Origin: Blastococcus sp. CT_GayMR20 | Lineage (GTDB): Bacteria; Actinomycetota; Actinomycetes; Mycobacteriales; Geodermatophilaceae | Assembly: GCF_004570345.1 (NCBI RefSeq) | Contig: NZ_SPQM01000052.1 | Coordinates: 1 to 32,314 of the forward strand | Direction of reading: 5' to 3' | Length of the DNA stretch: 32,314 bases | Shown here: in pieces, positions 24,784 through 32,314 of the stretch | Layout of the letters: every line of letters begins with the position of its first letter | Numbering within the stretch: the first letter of the stretch is position 1 | Translations under genes and position numbers: made by a program | Notes under the pieces: generated by a model | The model's input: only the letters and a program-made list of their open reading frames with translations | The model's database searches: none | Told to the model about the DNA's origin: nothing

Positions 24784-26028
24784 TCAGGCGCGGTTGACCG
24801 CGTCGGTGAGCACTTCGACGGTCAGGCCGACCTGCCACTCGCGGGCGCCACCGGCGCGGAGCGCCTCGGTGACGGTGGCGGCGTCCCGTGGCTCCGGCGG
24901 GCTCCACATGATCCGTCGGACGAGGTCCGGGGACAGAATGTTCTCCACCGGCACCGCATGCTTCTCCGAGATCTCGGCCAGCCCGGCACGGGCGGCCTGC
25001 AGGCGCGTGGCGGCCGCCGGATCCCGGTCGGACCAGCGGTTGACCGGCGGCGGTCCCTCTCCCGGCTTGCTGTGCAGGGGCAGCTCTGCCTCTGGGACGG
25101 CCTTGCCGCGGGCGAGTGCGTTGAACCAGGTAGCGACGAGCTTGCGGTTGGCGCGGCCGCGGAAGACCGGCAGCTCCAGCAGCGCGCCCTCGTTCACCGG
25201 GTCGGCCTGCACGGCGGACACCATCGCGGAGTCCGGCAGGACCCGGCCCGGCGCGACGTCGCGGCGGCGGGCCATGTCGTCGCGGGCCTGCCAGAGGGAC
25301 TGGAGCATGCCGAGCTGCCGCCGGCTGCGCAGCCCGTGCACCCCGGACGTCCGTCGCCACGGGTCGGACTTCGGCGGCGGCGGTCCGGCGGCGAGGATCG
25401 CCTCGAACTCTTGCCGCGCCCAGTCGGACTTGCCCTGGTCCTCGAGGATCGCGGCGAGGGCGTCGCGCAGGTCGACCAGCACCTCGACGTCGAGGGCGGC
25501 GTAGACCAGCCACTCCTCGGGCAGCGGCCGGGTGCTCCAGTCGGCCGCCGAGTGGCCCTTCTGCAGCGAGAAGCCGAGGAGCGACTCGACGACGGCGCCG
25601 AGGCCGACGCGCGGCAGGCCGGCCAGCCGGGCGGCGAGCTCGGTGTCGAAGATCCGCCCGGGCGTGAGTCCGATCTCGGCGAGGCAGGGCAGGTCCTGGT
25701 TGGCGGCGTGCAGCACCCACTCCTCGTCGGCGATCGCCGTCTGGATCACCGAGAGGTCGGGGAGTGGCACCGGATCGATGAGGCCCGTGCCGGAGCCGTT
25801 GCGGCGCATCTGGACGAGGTAGGCCCGCTGGCCGTAGCGGTAGCCGGACGCGCGCTCGGCGTCGACGGCGACGGGACCGGTGCCACCGGCGAGGGCTTCG
25901 GCGTACTCGACCAGCTGGGTGGAGTTCTCGATCACCGGGGGCAGGCCGTCGCGGGGAGCGAGCAGCGGCGTTGCTTCCGGGGCCTCGGGAGTCGCCTCCT
26001 CCGGCTGGGGAGTGGCCTCGGTGCTCAG
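24784..26028 (-). CDS. RNase D-like 3'-5' exonuclease with HRDC domain
   Basis: Exonuclease of the DEDDy group for RNA 3'-end trimming or tRNA maturation. Numbered from the GTG at 25935: Asp25 and Glu27 in [19 protein letters not shown], Asp81 in [14 protein letters not shown], and Asp149 with Tyr145 in YAALDVEVL. This is the full catalytic set. An HRDC domain follows (about 205-285, [20 protein letters not shown] onward). That GTG has no ribosome site and no -10 element. The frame continues upstream for 31 codons with the family-like [13 protein letters not shown] segment, to a CTG at 26028 preceded by AAGGTGG at 7 nt; no ATG, GTG or TTG lies in between. I therefore place the start at this CTG, with caution. 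The order DUF3000-exonuclease matches M. tuberculosis Rv2680-Rv2681. Confidence 0.88.
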   Translation of the reverse strand: MSTEATPQPEEATPEAPEATPLLAPRDGLPPVIENSTQLVEYAEALAGGTGPVAVDAERASGYRYGQRAYLVQMRRNGSGTGLIDPVPLPDLSVIQTAIADEEWVLHAANQDLPCLAEIGLTPGRIFDTELAARLAGLPRVGLGAVVESLLGFSLQKGHSAADWSTRPLPEEWLVYAALDVEVLVDLRDALAAILEDQGKSDWARQEFEAILAAGPPPPKSDPWRRTSGVHGLRSRRQLGMLQSLWQARDDMARRRDVAPGRVLPDSAMVSAVQADPVNEGALLELPVFRGRANRKLVATWFNALARGKAVPEAELPLHSKPGEGPPPVNRWSDRDPAAATRLQAARAGLAEISEKHAVPVENILSPDLVRRIMWSPPEPRDAATVTEALRAGGAREWQVGLTVEVLTDAVNRA

Positions 26029-26106
26029 TTGCCGTCCACCTTCTTGCCGGTCCTCGTCGGTCAGGCCGCCGGGACCACTGGTGGTCGGCGTCTGTCGGCA
26101 CCGATG

Positions 26107-26742
26107 TTAGAGAGTCTCGCCGCCGGACCGGTCGGAGGGACCCAGGAGGCGCACGCCGGGCGGCGGCAGACCGGCCGCGTTGCCGAGCACGTCGAGCCAC
26201 GCCTGCAGGTGCCGGTCGAGGGCGGTGTCCTCCGCCGTCCACGAGGCGCGCATCTCGACGTCCACGGTGTGCTCGGGACCGGCCAGGTCACCGAAGCGGG
26301 TGGACGCCGTGCGGGTCACCGTGCCGCCGACGTTGTGGTGGCCGGCGCCGGACTCGGTGAGCGCGTCCGTCAGCCAGCTCCAGGCGACCTCGGAGAACAT
26401 CGAGTCGTCGACGAGCTCCTCGTCCGTCGCGGCGGACAGGTACCCGACGCAGCGGGTGGTGCCGTTCCAGGCCTCGTGGCCCTCGGGGTCGAACAGGACG
26501 ATGAAGCGCGCGCTGGCGATCTCGACGTCGTCGTCCTCCCCGTCGGGCTCGGCGACGCGGGCGCCCACCGCGTGCGCCCACGGCGCGAGGCGCTGAGGTG
26601 CGGGGATGTGCTCGAGGACGATCTCGGGCCGTGCGCGCACGGCGGCGAGCGCGGCCAGGGCAGCTCGGAACTCGGCCGGGGGTTCGTCCCCGCTCGCGTC
26701 CCTGCCTCTGTTGCCGGCGCTGGCCAGGCTCGTGGGCTCCAC
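26107..26742 (-). CDS. DUF3000 family protein
   Basis: A 211-residue cytoplasmic protein of the actinobacterial DUF3000 family; function unknown. Family hallmarks are a helical start ([20 protein letters not shown]), the segment [16 protein letters not shown], the strand [20 protein letters not shown] and the C-terminal region with [11 protein letters not shown] and EMRASWTAE, ending near [21 protein letters not shown]. The GTG at 26742 is chosen over an ATG seven codons upstream because TACCCT lies exactly 6 nt before it. It precedes the exonuclease gene by 78 nt and diverges from hemE across 117 nt. Confidence 0.9.
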   Translation of the reverse strand: MEPTSLASAGNRGRDASGDEPPAEFRAALAALAAVRARPEIVLEHIPAPQRLAPWAHAVGARVAEPDGEDDDVEIASARFIVLFDPEGHEAWNGTTRCVGYLSAATDEELVDDSMFSEVAWSWLTDALTESGAGHHNVGGTVTRTASTRFGDLAGPEHTVDVEMRASWTAEDTALDRHLQAWLDVLGNAAGLPPPGVRLLGPSDRSGGETL

Positions 26743-26748
26743 GCTCGC

Positions 26749-26754
26749 AGGGTA
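26749..26754 (-). promoter_or_regulatory. -10 element of a likely leaderless DUF3000 transcript
   Basis: TACCCT, 6 nt, then GTG: the third use of this exact hexamer and spacing in the window. Confidence 0.5.
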
Positions 26755-26845
26755 GGCCGCCATCTAGCACACCGCCGCCGACGCGCCGCAACCATCCCGC
26801 GACTCAGGATCACCGAGGCCGGGCGGAGACCCTCGCCGCGTCTGG

Positions 26846-26851
26846 GAGAAT
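26846..26851 (+). promoter_or_regulatory. Candidate hemE promoter (-10 GAGAAT)
   Basis: GAGAAT ends 8 nt before the hemE GTG. It matches the consensus at the A and T that matter most. The mRNA would be leaderless or nearly so. Confidence 0.4.
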
Positions 26852-26859
26852 GGCCGGTC

Positions 26860-27948
26860 GTGACCCCCGCTCCCGACCCGGCCCGACCGGATCTGCCGTC
26901 CGACTCGGACCTCGTCCGCGCCGCTCGAGGTCTCCCCGTGAGCCGGACGCCCGTCTGGTTCATGCGCCAGGCCGGCCGGTCGCTGCCGGAGTACCGGGCC
27001 CTCCGCGCGGGGACGGCGATGCTCGAGGCGTGCCGGGACCCGGACCTGGTCACCGAGATCACCCTGCAGCCCGTCCGCCGGCACGGGGTGGACGCCGCGA
27101 TCCTCTTCTCCGACATCGTGCTGCCCCTCGTGGTCGCGGGGCTGGACATCGAGATCAAGCCCGGGATCGGCCCGGTCGTCGCGCAGCCGGTCCGCTCGGT
27201 GGCCGACGTCGACGCGCTGCCCCTGCTGGACCCGTCCCACCTCGACTTCCTGACGACCGCCGTGCGGTCGCTGGTGCAGGAGCTGGGCCCGACGCCGCTG
27301 ATCGGGTTCGCCGGCGCCCCGTTCACCCTGGCCACGTACCTGATCGAGGGCGGCCCCTCCAAGGAGCACGCACGCACGAAGGCCTTCATGTACGCCGAGC
27401 CGGCCGCGTGGTCCCGGCTGATGGACCGCCTGGCGCTGTCCGCCGCCACCTTCCTGAAGGTCCAGATGGACGCCGGCGCGTCGGCGGTGCAGCTGTTCGA
27501 CTCGTGGGCCGGCGTGCTGTCGGCCGCCGACTACGAGGCGCGGGTGCTCCCGTACTCCCGCGAGGTGTTCGAGGCGATCGGCTCCCGCGACGTGCCGCGG
27601 ATCCACTTCGGGGTCGGGACCGGCGAGCTGCTGCCCCTGATCGGCGAGGCCGGGGCCGACGTCGTCGGCGTCGACTGGCGGCTGCCGCTGGACGAGGCCG
27701 CCCGCCGGGTCGGGCACGGCCGTTCCCTGCAGGGGAACCTCGACCCAGCCGTCCTGCTGGCCGACCGCGCCACGGTGGACCGCGAGGTCCGCCGGGTGGT
27801 CGAGCAGGGCCGGGCGGCCCGCGGGCACATCTTCAACCTCGGCCACGGCGTGCTCCCCGACACCGACCCCGGCGTGCTCACCCACGTCGCCGAGCTGGTG
27901 CACGAACTGACCCTGTCTCCGGCCGACCCCACGCCCCCGGCGACGTGA
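26860..27948 (+). CDS. hemE: Uroporphyrinogen III decarboxylase
   Basis: Removes four carboxyl groups from uroporphyrinogen III to give coproporphyrinogen III in haem synthesis. The protein has 362 residues. The substrate-binding motif is [14 protein letters not shown] (about 27-40), with the two conserved Arg residues. ILFSDIVLP carries the catalytic Asp region, and [17 protein letters not shown] (about 148-164), [21 protein letters not shown] and the C-terminal [11 protein letters not shown] are also family hallmarks. The GTG at 26860 follows a -10-like element. The stop overlaps the hemY start (GTGA), so the enzymes are coupled. M. tuberculosis hemE (Rv2678c) is beside hemY in the same way. 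Confidence 0.97.
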   Translation: MTPAPDPARPDLPSDSDLVRAARGLPVSRTPVWFMRQAGRSLPEYRALRAGTAMLEACRDPDLVTEITLQPVRRHGVDAAILFSDIVLPLVVAGLDIEIKPGIGPVVAQPVRSVADVDALPLLDPSHLDFLTTAVRSLVQELGPTPLIGFAGAPFTLATYLIEGGPSKEHARTKAFMYAEPAAWSRLMDRLALSAATFLKVQMDAGASAVQLFDSWAGVLSAADYEARVLPYSREVFEAIGSRDVPRIHFGVGTGELLPLIGEAGADVVGVDWRLPLDEAARRVGHGRSLQGNLDPAVLLADRATVDREVRRVVEQGRAARGHIFNLGHGVLPDTDPGVLTHVAELVHELTLSPADPTPPAT

Positions 27949-29309
27949 GACTGGTCGTCGTCGGGGCCGGGATCACCGGCCTGGCCGCGGCCTTCGAGTG
28001 GCGCCGCCGCAGGCCGGACGACGAGATCGTCGTCCTGGAGGCCGGCGACCGGATCGGCGGCAAGCTGCACCGCGTCCGGCTGGCGGGGCACTGGTACGAC
28101 ACCGGCCCGGAGGCGGTCCTGGCCCGCGTCCCCGAGGCCGTGCGGCTGATCGAGGACCTCGGACTGGCCGACCGTCTGGTCGCGCCGGCCACCACGCAGG
28201 CCTCCGTCGTCCTCGCGGACGGGCGCCATCCGCTCCCCGCCGGAACCGTGCTCGGCGTCCCCGCGTCCGCCGACGGCCTCGACGGGCTCCTGTCCGCGGA
28301 CGGCGTGGCGCGGGTGCGGGCAGAGGCCGACCTGCCGCGGCTGCGGCTCGGCGGGGACGTCGCCGTCGGCGCGCTGCTGCGGGAGCGCCTCGGCGACGAG
28401 CTGGTCGACCGGCTGGTGGAGCCGCTGCTCGGCGGGGTCTACGCCGGCCGGGCCGACGAGCTGTCGCTGGGCTCGACGATGCCGGCCCTGGCGGAGCACC
28501 TCGATGCCTCCGGCTCGGTGCTCGCCGCCGCAGCCGCCGCCCGCGATGCCGGCGCGCGCGGCCGCGGCGACGCCGACGGGCCGGTGTTCGCCACCGTGCA
28601 GGACGGGATCGGATCGCTTCCGGAGGCGCTGGTCGCCGCATCCCGCGCCGAGGTCCGGCTGCGCACCCCGGCGCACGCCCTCCGGCGGACGGCGTCCGGC
28701 TTCGAGCTCTCCGTGGGGACGGCGGCCGACCCGGAGCTGGTCACCGCCGATGCCGTCCTGGTCGCCGCCCCCGCTCCGAAGGCCGCCCGGCTGCTGGGCG
28801 ACCTGGCGCCCGGCGCCGTGGAGCCGCTGCAGGGCATCCCGTACGCGTCGATGGCCGTCGTCGCGATGGCCTTCCCCGCCCAGGACGTCGACGCCGGGTC
28901 CGGCCTGCTCGTGCCGCCGGTGGCCGGTCGGCTGGTCAAGGGCGTGACCGTGTCGTCGGCGAAGTGGCCGCACCTGGCCGGGCAGGACGTCGTCCTGGTG
29001 CGGTCGTCGGTCGGCCGGTTCCGCGACGAGGCGGAGCTGCAGCGCCCGGACGACGACCTCACCGCCGCGGTGGTCGCGGACGTGGCCGACCTCCTGGACC
29101 TCTCCCGCCCCGAGCCCGTGGAGACGCGCCTGGTGCGCTGGGGCGGGGGCCTGCCGCAGTACCTGGTCGGGCACCCGGCGCGGGTCGACGCGATCCGGGC
29201 TGCGGTCAGCGAGGTGCCCGGGCTGGCGATCGCCGGCGCGGCGTTCCGGGGGGTCGGCGTCCCGGCCTGCATCCGCGACGCCTCCCATGCAGTGGACGCG
29301 CTGCTGTGA
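27945..29309 (+). CDS. hemY: Protoporphyrinogen/coproporphyrinogen oxidase (HemY/CgoX)
   Basis: FAD-dependent six-electron oxidase of 454 residues. The dinucleotide-binding motif is [16 protein letters not shown] at the N-terminus, followed by [16 protein letters not shown], the usual second FAD segment. The middle has [21 protein letters not shown] (about 150-171), a family hallmark, and the FAD-binding C-terminus is [20 protein letters not shown]. In actinobacteria this enzyme acts mainly on coproporphyrinogen III in the coproporphyrin-dependent route, so CgoX is the more accurate name by family knowledge. The GTG overlaps the hemE stop by four bases. The chlorite-dismutase-like hemQ gene that often follows is not here. 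Confidence 0.94.
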   Translation: MRLVVVGAGITGLAAAFEWRRRRPDDEIVVLEAGDRIGGKLHRVRLAGHWYDTGPEAVLARVPEAVRLIEDLGLADRLVAPATTQASVVLADGRHPLPAGTVLGVPASADGLDGLLSADGVARVRAEADLPRLRLGGDVAVGALLRERLGDELVDRLVEPLLGGVYAGRADELSLGSTMPALAEHLDASGSVLAAAAAARDAGARGRGDADGPVFATVQDGIGSLPEALVAASRAEVRLRTPAHALRRTASGFELSVGTAADPELVTADAVLVAAPAPKAARLLGDLAPGAVEPLQGIPYASMAVVAMAFPAQDVDAGSGLLVPPVAGRLVKGVTVSSAKWPHLAGQDVVLVRSSVGRFRDEAELQRPDDDLTAAVVADVADLLDLSRPEPVETRLVRWGGGLPQYLVGHPARVDAIRAAVSEVPGLAIAGAAFRGVGVPACIRDASHAVDALL

Positions 29310-29325
29310 GAGGTGGCGGAGCCCA

Positions 29326-29360
29326 CGCCGGACCGGGGCATTCCGGGGGGGCCGCCGGCG
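29326..29360 (+). terminator. Possible hairpin after hemY
   Basis: CGCCGG (29326-29331) and CCGGCG (29355-29360) can pair, with an inner CCGG/CCGG pair at 29333-29336 and 29343-29346. It begins 17 nt after the stop. The stems are short and there is no T-tract. Confidence 0.25.
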
Positions 29361-29380
29361 TTGAGCGCGGGGTGAGACTC

Positions 29381-29533
29381 ATGCACCACTCCGACAACGC
29401 AGCACGATCCCATTCCCGACCCGTTCCCCGCTGCTTCCGCCACCACGTCTGGATGGCCTACTGCCGCGACTGCCGTGACGAGCGCGCCCCGCTGCTCCGC
29501 GGCCGGCAGGACACCCGCACCCCTCAGCGCTGA
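29381..29533 (+). CDS. 50-residue Cys/His mini-protein
   Basis: A short frame of 50 codons from ATG 29381. The protein is basic (many Arg) and carries CFRHHVWMAYCRDCRD: Cys, two adjacent His, then a CxxC, a spacing able to bind one zinc ion. I recall similar small CxxHHVWMA-x-CxDC proteins in actinobacteria, but cannot name a family. The ribosome site (GGGGTGAG) is weak. The stop lies inside the perfect palindrome CTCAGCGCTGAG (29523-29534), and the gene converges on the LuxR regulator 9 nt away. It could instead be a non-coding stretch. Confidence 0.5.
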   Translation: MHHSDNAARSHSRPVPRCFRHHVWMAYCRDCRDERAPLLRGRQDTRTPQR

Positions 29534-29542
29534 GCGGTGCGG

Positions 29543-32314
29543 TCAGCCCCTCGACGCGAGGGTGACCGCCGCGATCTCCGTCCGGTTGGCGACTCCGAGC
29601 TTGGCCAGGATGTTGCGCACATGGCTCTCCACGGTCCGCTCGGACAGCACCAGCCGGTCGGCGATCTGCCGATTCGTCAACGCCGCCGACACGAGGTCGG
29701 CGATCTCCCGTTCCCGCTCCGTCAGCGGGTCGGCTGCCCGTAGTGACGCGGTCAGCCGGTCCGTCAGCGACGCCGCCGTCCGGAGTGGTCCGGGCATGCC
29801 CAGCCGCCGGCCCTCCTCCAGCGCCTGCCGCAGCAGCGACTTCGCGCGGGGCAGGTCGGCCGGCGCCGCCCGGTCGAGCAGCGCCGCGGCCAGACCCACG
29901 CGATCGTTCACGACGGCCGGCCGGGCCCCGGTGCGCGTGTCGGTGGTGAGAGCCGCCTCGAAGTGGCCGACGGCCTCGTCGAGCCGGCTCCGGACGACGG
30001 CGAGCCGCCCGAGGAGTGCCGCCGACGAGCCGCAGCAGTAGACGCCCGCACCGCCCGCGGCGATCGGGTTCTGCGCCAGGAGGTCGCCGAGGACCTCCGC
30101 CGTCTCGGCGTCCCGGAACCGTTCGACCAGCGGGACCATGTTGACCGCGACGCCGCTCGAATTGGCGAAGTCGGGGTCGGCGACCTGCAGCCGCAGCCGG
30201 TCGTAGCGCGCGGTGGCGTCGTCCACGCGGCCCTGGATCAGCGCGACCAGTGCCCGCGTCACCAGGACGATCGGCACGTCGTCGGCCCGGTCCAGCGTCT
30301 CGAGCGCCTCGTCCTCCAGACCCGGCCGGCCGATCACGAGGGCGTGCTGCATGGCGAAGGCGGCCGACATGCCTGCGGTGGAGAGGTCCTGCGAGAGCTC
30401 CGACAGACCGATGACGCGCGCTCGGTCGTTCAGGGCGATGGCCGCGGCGAACCGTCCCTGGAGCGCCTCGACCGACGCGCGCAGGCGCAGGTCGTGCCAC
30501 CGGATCAGGGGCAGCCGGGTGCTCTCCGCCAGCGCCGTCACCGAGGTGAGCTCGTCCTCGACGGTCGCCATGTCCCCGGCGGCGAGGGCGGCGTCGATCC
30601 GCCACTTGTGTCCCCAGAGAGCCGTCAGCGGCTGCCCCGTGCCCGTAGCGTGCTCCACCGCCAGCCGGCCCAGACGCATCCGCTCGGCCAGGGGCAGGAC
30701 GTCCGGTGTCGCCTTCATCCGGGCGCGCACGGCGTCGATGACGGTCTCGGCGTCCCCGCACTCCTCGGCCAGCCGCAGGCTCTCCGCCGAGAGCTCGGCC
30801 GCGCGCTCCAGTCTCCCGCCGTCGGCGAGTGCGGACGCCATCTGCGACAGCAGGCGGGAGCGCAGCGCCGGCACGCGGGCGATCTCCGGCTCGGCCAGGG
30901 CACGCTCGCACAACCGGGTGAGCATGCCCGAGGTGCCGGGCGCGCCGACGTCGTGCACCACGAGTGCCGCAGCACTGAGCAGGTCGGCCCGGCCGCAGGC
31001 GGCTGCGGCGTCCGAGGCCGCGCCCGCGTGCCGGAGGCTCTCGGCGAACCGACCGGCGCGGAACTCGGCCGTCGCCAGGTCGACCAGCAGCACCGCGCGT
31101 TCCTCGTCGGTGCAGCCCGCCCGGTCGGAGGCGTCGAGGGCCATCCCGAGGAACCGGGCGGCCTCCTCGAAGGCCAGGGAGCGGGTGGCGCCGACGGATG
31201 CCCGCCGCGCCCACGACGCGGCCCGGCGCAGACCGGCCGGGTCCGCCGCCGCGCGGAGCCAGTGCCCCGCCACGACGCCCGCGGTGGAGTCGTCCACGCC
31301 GACACGCTGTTCCCACGCCTCGGCCGCTCGGCGGTGCAGCGTCTCGCGCTCGCTGGGGCCGAGGTCGGCGTAGATCCCGTCGCGCACGACGGCATGCACG
31401 AACCGCCGTCGTCCCGGCGCGTAGGGGACGGCCCCCAGCACACCGGCACGCAGCGCGTCGTCCAGTCCGGCGCGGACGTCGGCGGCAGGCCGGTCGGCGA
31501 CCGCGGCGAGCAGGTCGGCGTCCACCTCCTCGCCGAGGACCGCCGCCGTGGCGAGCAGATCGACGACGCCTGGCTCCAGGCTCGCGAGCGCCGAGCGCAC
31601 GACGTGCCGGAGCTCGGCGCCGGCCGGAACCCCGTCCCCGGATGCTGCCGGCGCGCGGGCGACCGCCCGCAGGTACAGCGGGTTGCCGCCGCAGCGGCGG
31701 TGGACGGCACCGGCGTCGGGCGGCGGGGCGGCGACCGAGTCCAGGAACGCGCGGACGTCGTCCTCGGTGAGCGGGCCCAGGGGGAGGACCTGCGTCCCGG
31801 GCCAGCGAAGGAGGTCCGGCAGGGCGCCGTCCAGCGTGCGCGTCGTCCCTCCGCTCGGGTCGCGGTAGGTGCCGACGACCAGCAGCCGGGAGCGCTGCAG
31901 GTCGCCCGCGAGGTGGCGGAGCAGCCGCAGCGACGTGTCGTCGGCCCAGTGCAGGTCCTCCAGGACGACGACCAGGCCTCCGGGCTCGGCGGACTGCAGC
32001 AGCGCCTCGGTGGCCGCCGCGACGAACCGGAAGCGCGCGGCCGCGGGGTCGGCCGCCCGTTCGCGCAGCAGATCGACGTCGGCGAGCGCGTCGGCGACCG
32101 CCGCCGCCACCTCCGGGCGCGCGCGCAGCACCCGTCGCCACGGCCAGAGCGGTGGCGCGCCCGGGTCGTCGACCGCCCGGCCCCAGAGGACGTCGGGCGC
32201 CGACCGCAGCGCCTCCTCGACGGTGCGGGTCTTCCCGATCCCGGCCGGACCGGCCACCAGCACGAGCCCGCCCTGGCCGGCCTCGGCAGCGTCGATCCGC
32301 CGGCGCAGGGTCGC
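29543..32314 (-). CDS. LuxR-family ATPase regulator (LAL/STAND type), N-terminus cut by window edge
   Basis: Large transcriptional regulator; 923 residues are visible and the true start lies beyond 32314, since the frame is open to the edge. Counting from the edge, the Walker A motif GPAGIGKT is at 22-29 and the Walker B LVVVLEDLHWAD near 113-124, giving an AAA/NB-ARC-like ATPase. A long helical region rich in Ala/Leu/Arg repeats (roughly 350-840) looks like TPR-type sensor repeats. The C-terminus is a GerE/LuxR helix-turn-helix: DPLTEREREIADLVSAAL, then SERTVESHVRNILAKLGV. These proteins (MalT type) switch on target genes when a ligand binds and ATP is present. The ligand and targets are unknown. 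It interrupts the haem/synteny block and is not adjacent to a recognisable target operon. Confidence 0.93.
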   Translation of the reverse strand, partial: ATLRRRIDAAEAGQGGLVLVAGPAGIGKTRTVEEALRSAPDVLWGRAVDDPGAPPLWPWRRVLRARPEVAAAVADALADVDLLRERAADPAAARFRFVAAATEALLQSAEPGGLVVVLEDLHWADDTSLRLLRHLAGDLQRSRLLVVGTYRDPSGGTTRTLDGALPDLLRWPGTQVLPLGPLTEDDVRAFLDSVAAPPPDAGAVHRRCGGNPLYLRAVARAPAASGDGVPAGAELRHVVRSALASLEPGVVDLLATAAVLGEEVDADLLAAVADRPAADVRAGLDDALRAGVLGAVPYAPGRRRFVHAVVRDGIYADLGPSERETLHRRAAEAWEQRVGVDDSTAGVVAGHWLRAAADPAGLRRAASWARRASVGATRSLAFEEAARFLGMALDASDRAGCTDEERAVLLVDLATAEFRAGRFAESLRHAGAASDAAAACGRADLLSAAALVVHDVGAPGTSGMLTRLCERALAEPEIARVPALRSRLLSQMASALADGGRLERAAELSAESLRLAEECGDAETVIDAVRARMKATPDVLPLAERMRLGRLAVEHATGTGQPLTALWGHKWRIDAALAAGDMATVEDELTSVTALAESTRLPLIRWHDLRLRASVEALQGRFAAAIALNDRARVIGLSELSQDLSTAGMSAAFAMQHALVIGRPGLEDEALETLDRADDVPIVLVTRALVALIQGRVDDATARYDRLRLQVADPDFANSSGVAVNMVPLVERFRDAETAEVLGDLLAQNPIAAGGAGVYCCGSSAALLGRLAVVRSRLDEAVGHFEAALTTDTRTGARPAVVNDRVGLAAALLDRAAPADLPRAKSLLRQALEEGRRLGMPGPLRTAASLTDRLTASLRAADPLTEREREIADLVSAALTNRQIADRLVLSERTVESHVRNILAKLGVANRTEIAAVTLASRG

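Overview
The window is chromosomal DNA of a very GC-rich actinobacterium. Codon use, the many GTG starts and the protein families (DUF4193, DUF3710, DUF3159, DUF3000, polyphosphate glucokinase, SigA/HrdB with an Ala/Pro/Lys-rich N-terminus) fit the Geodermatophilaceae or a close relative; that family-level placement is inference. No tRNA, rRNA, CRISPR array, transposase, integrase or phage gene was found. Most of the window is housekeeping DNA, and its gene order matches, from memory, the Mycobacterium tuberculosis stretch running from sigA (Rv2703) down to hemE/hemY (about Rv2677c).

Layout. 1-1613: principal sigma factor, minus strand. 1945-3596: divergent ppgK (polyphosphate glucokinase) and suhB-type inositol monophosphatase. 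3653-5363: a LytR_C-domain envelope protein and an aminoglycoside-phosphotransferase-like kinase, both minus. 5728-10359: a plus-strand run of DUF4193, an unrecognised membrane-associated protein, dut, DUF3710, an alpha/beta hydrolase, an OB-fold protein and DUF3159. 10364-15216: the RCK potassium-control pair ceoB-ceoC (minus), divergent from a KimA-like APC transporter that overlaps a TRAM/Fe-S RNA methyltransferase gene. 15259-18787: three small proteins, then dxs translationally coupled to a thiamine-binding protein. 18797-19883: a two-gene ArsR/SRPBCC cassette bracketed by a 77-bp inverted repeat. 19887-23188: the fadA-fadB beta-oxidation operon (minus). 23301-26742: a membrane-anchored protein of unknown function, an RNase D-like HRDC exonuclease and DUF3000 (minus). 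26860-29309: hemE-hemY haem operon (plus). 29381-32314: a 50-residue Cys/His mini-protein and a large LuxR-family ATPase regulator (minus, cut by the window edge).

How it works together. Several neighbours form biochemical units: hemE-hemY in porphyrin synthesis, fadA-fadB in fatty-acid beta-oxidation, dxs (a thiamine-diphosphate enzyme) with a thiamine-binding protein, and ceoB/ceoC with a probable potassium importer. About ten genes, nearly all with GTG starts, carry a -10-like hexamer 6-8 nt before the start codon, which predicts leaderless transcripts.

The least ordinary part is the ArsR/SRPBCC cassette. Its flanking repeats are 68/77 identical in inverted orientation, each lies just after the stop codon of the neighbouring operon, and the cassette's promoter carries a perfect palindrome inside the -35/-10 spacer. 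I found no clear evidence of a wholly new multi-gene system; the repeat-bracketed cassette is the best candidate for something undescribed.
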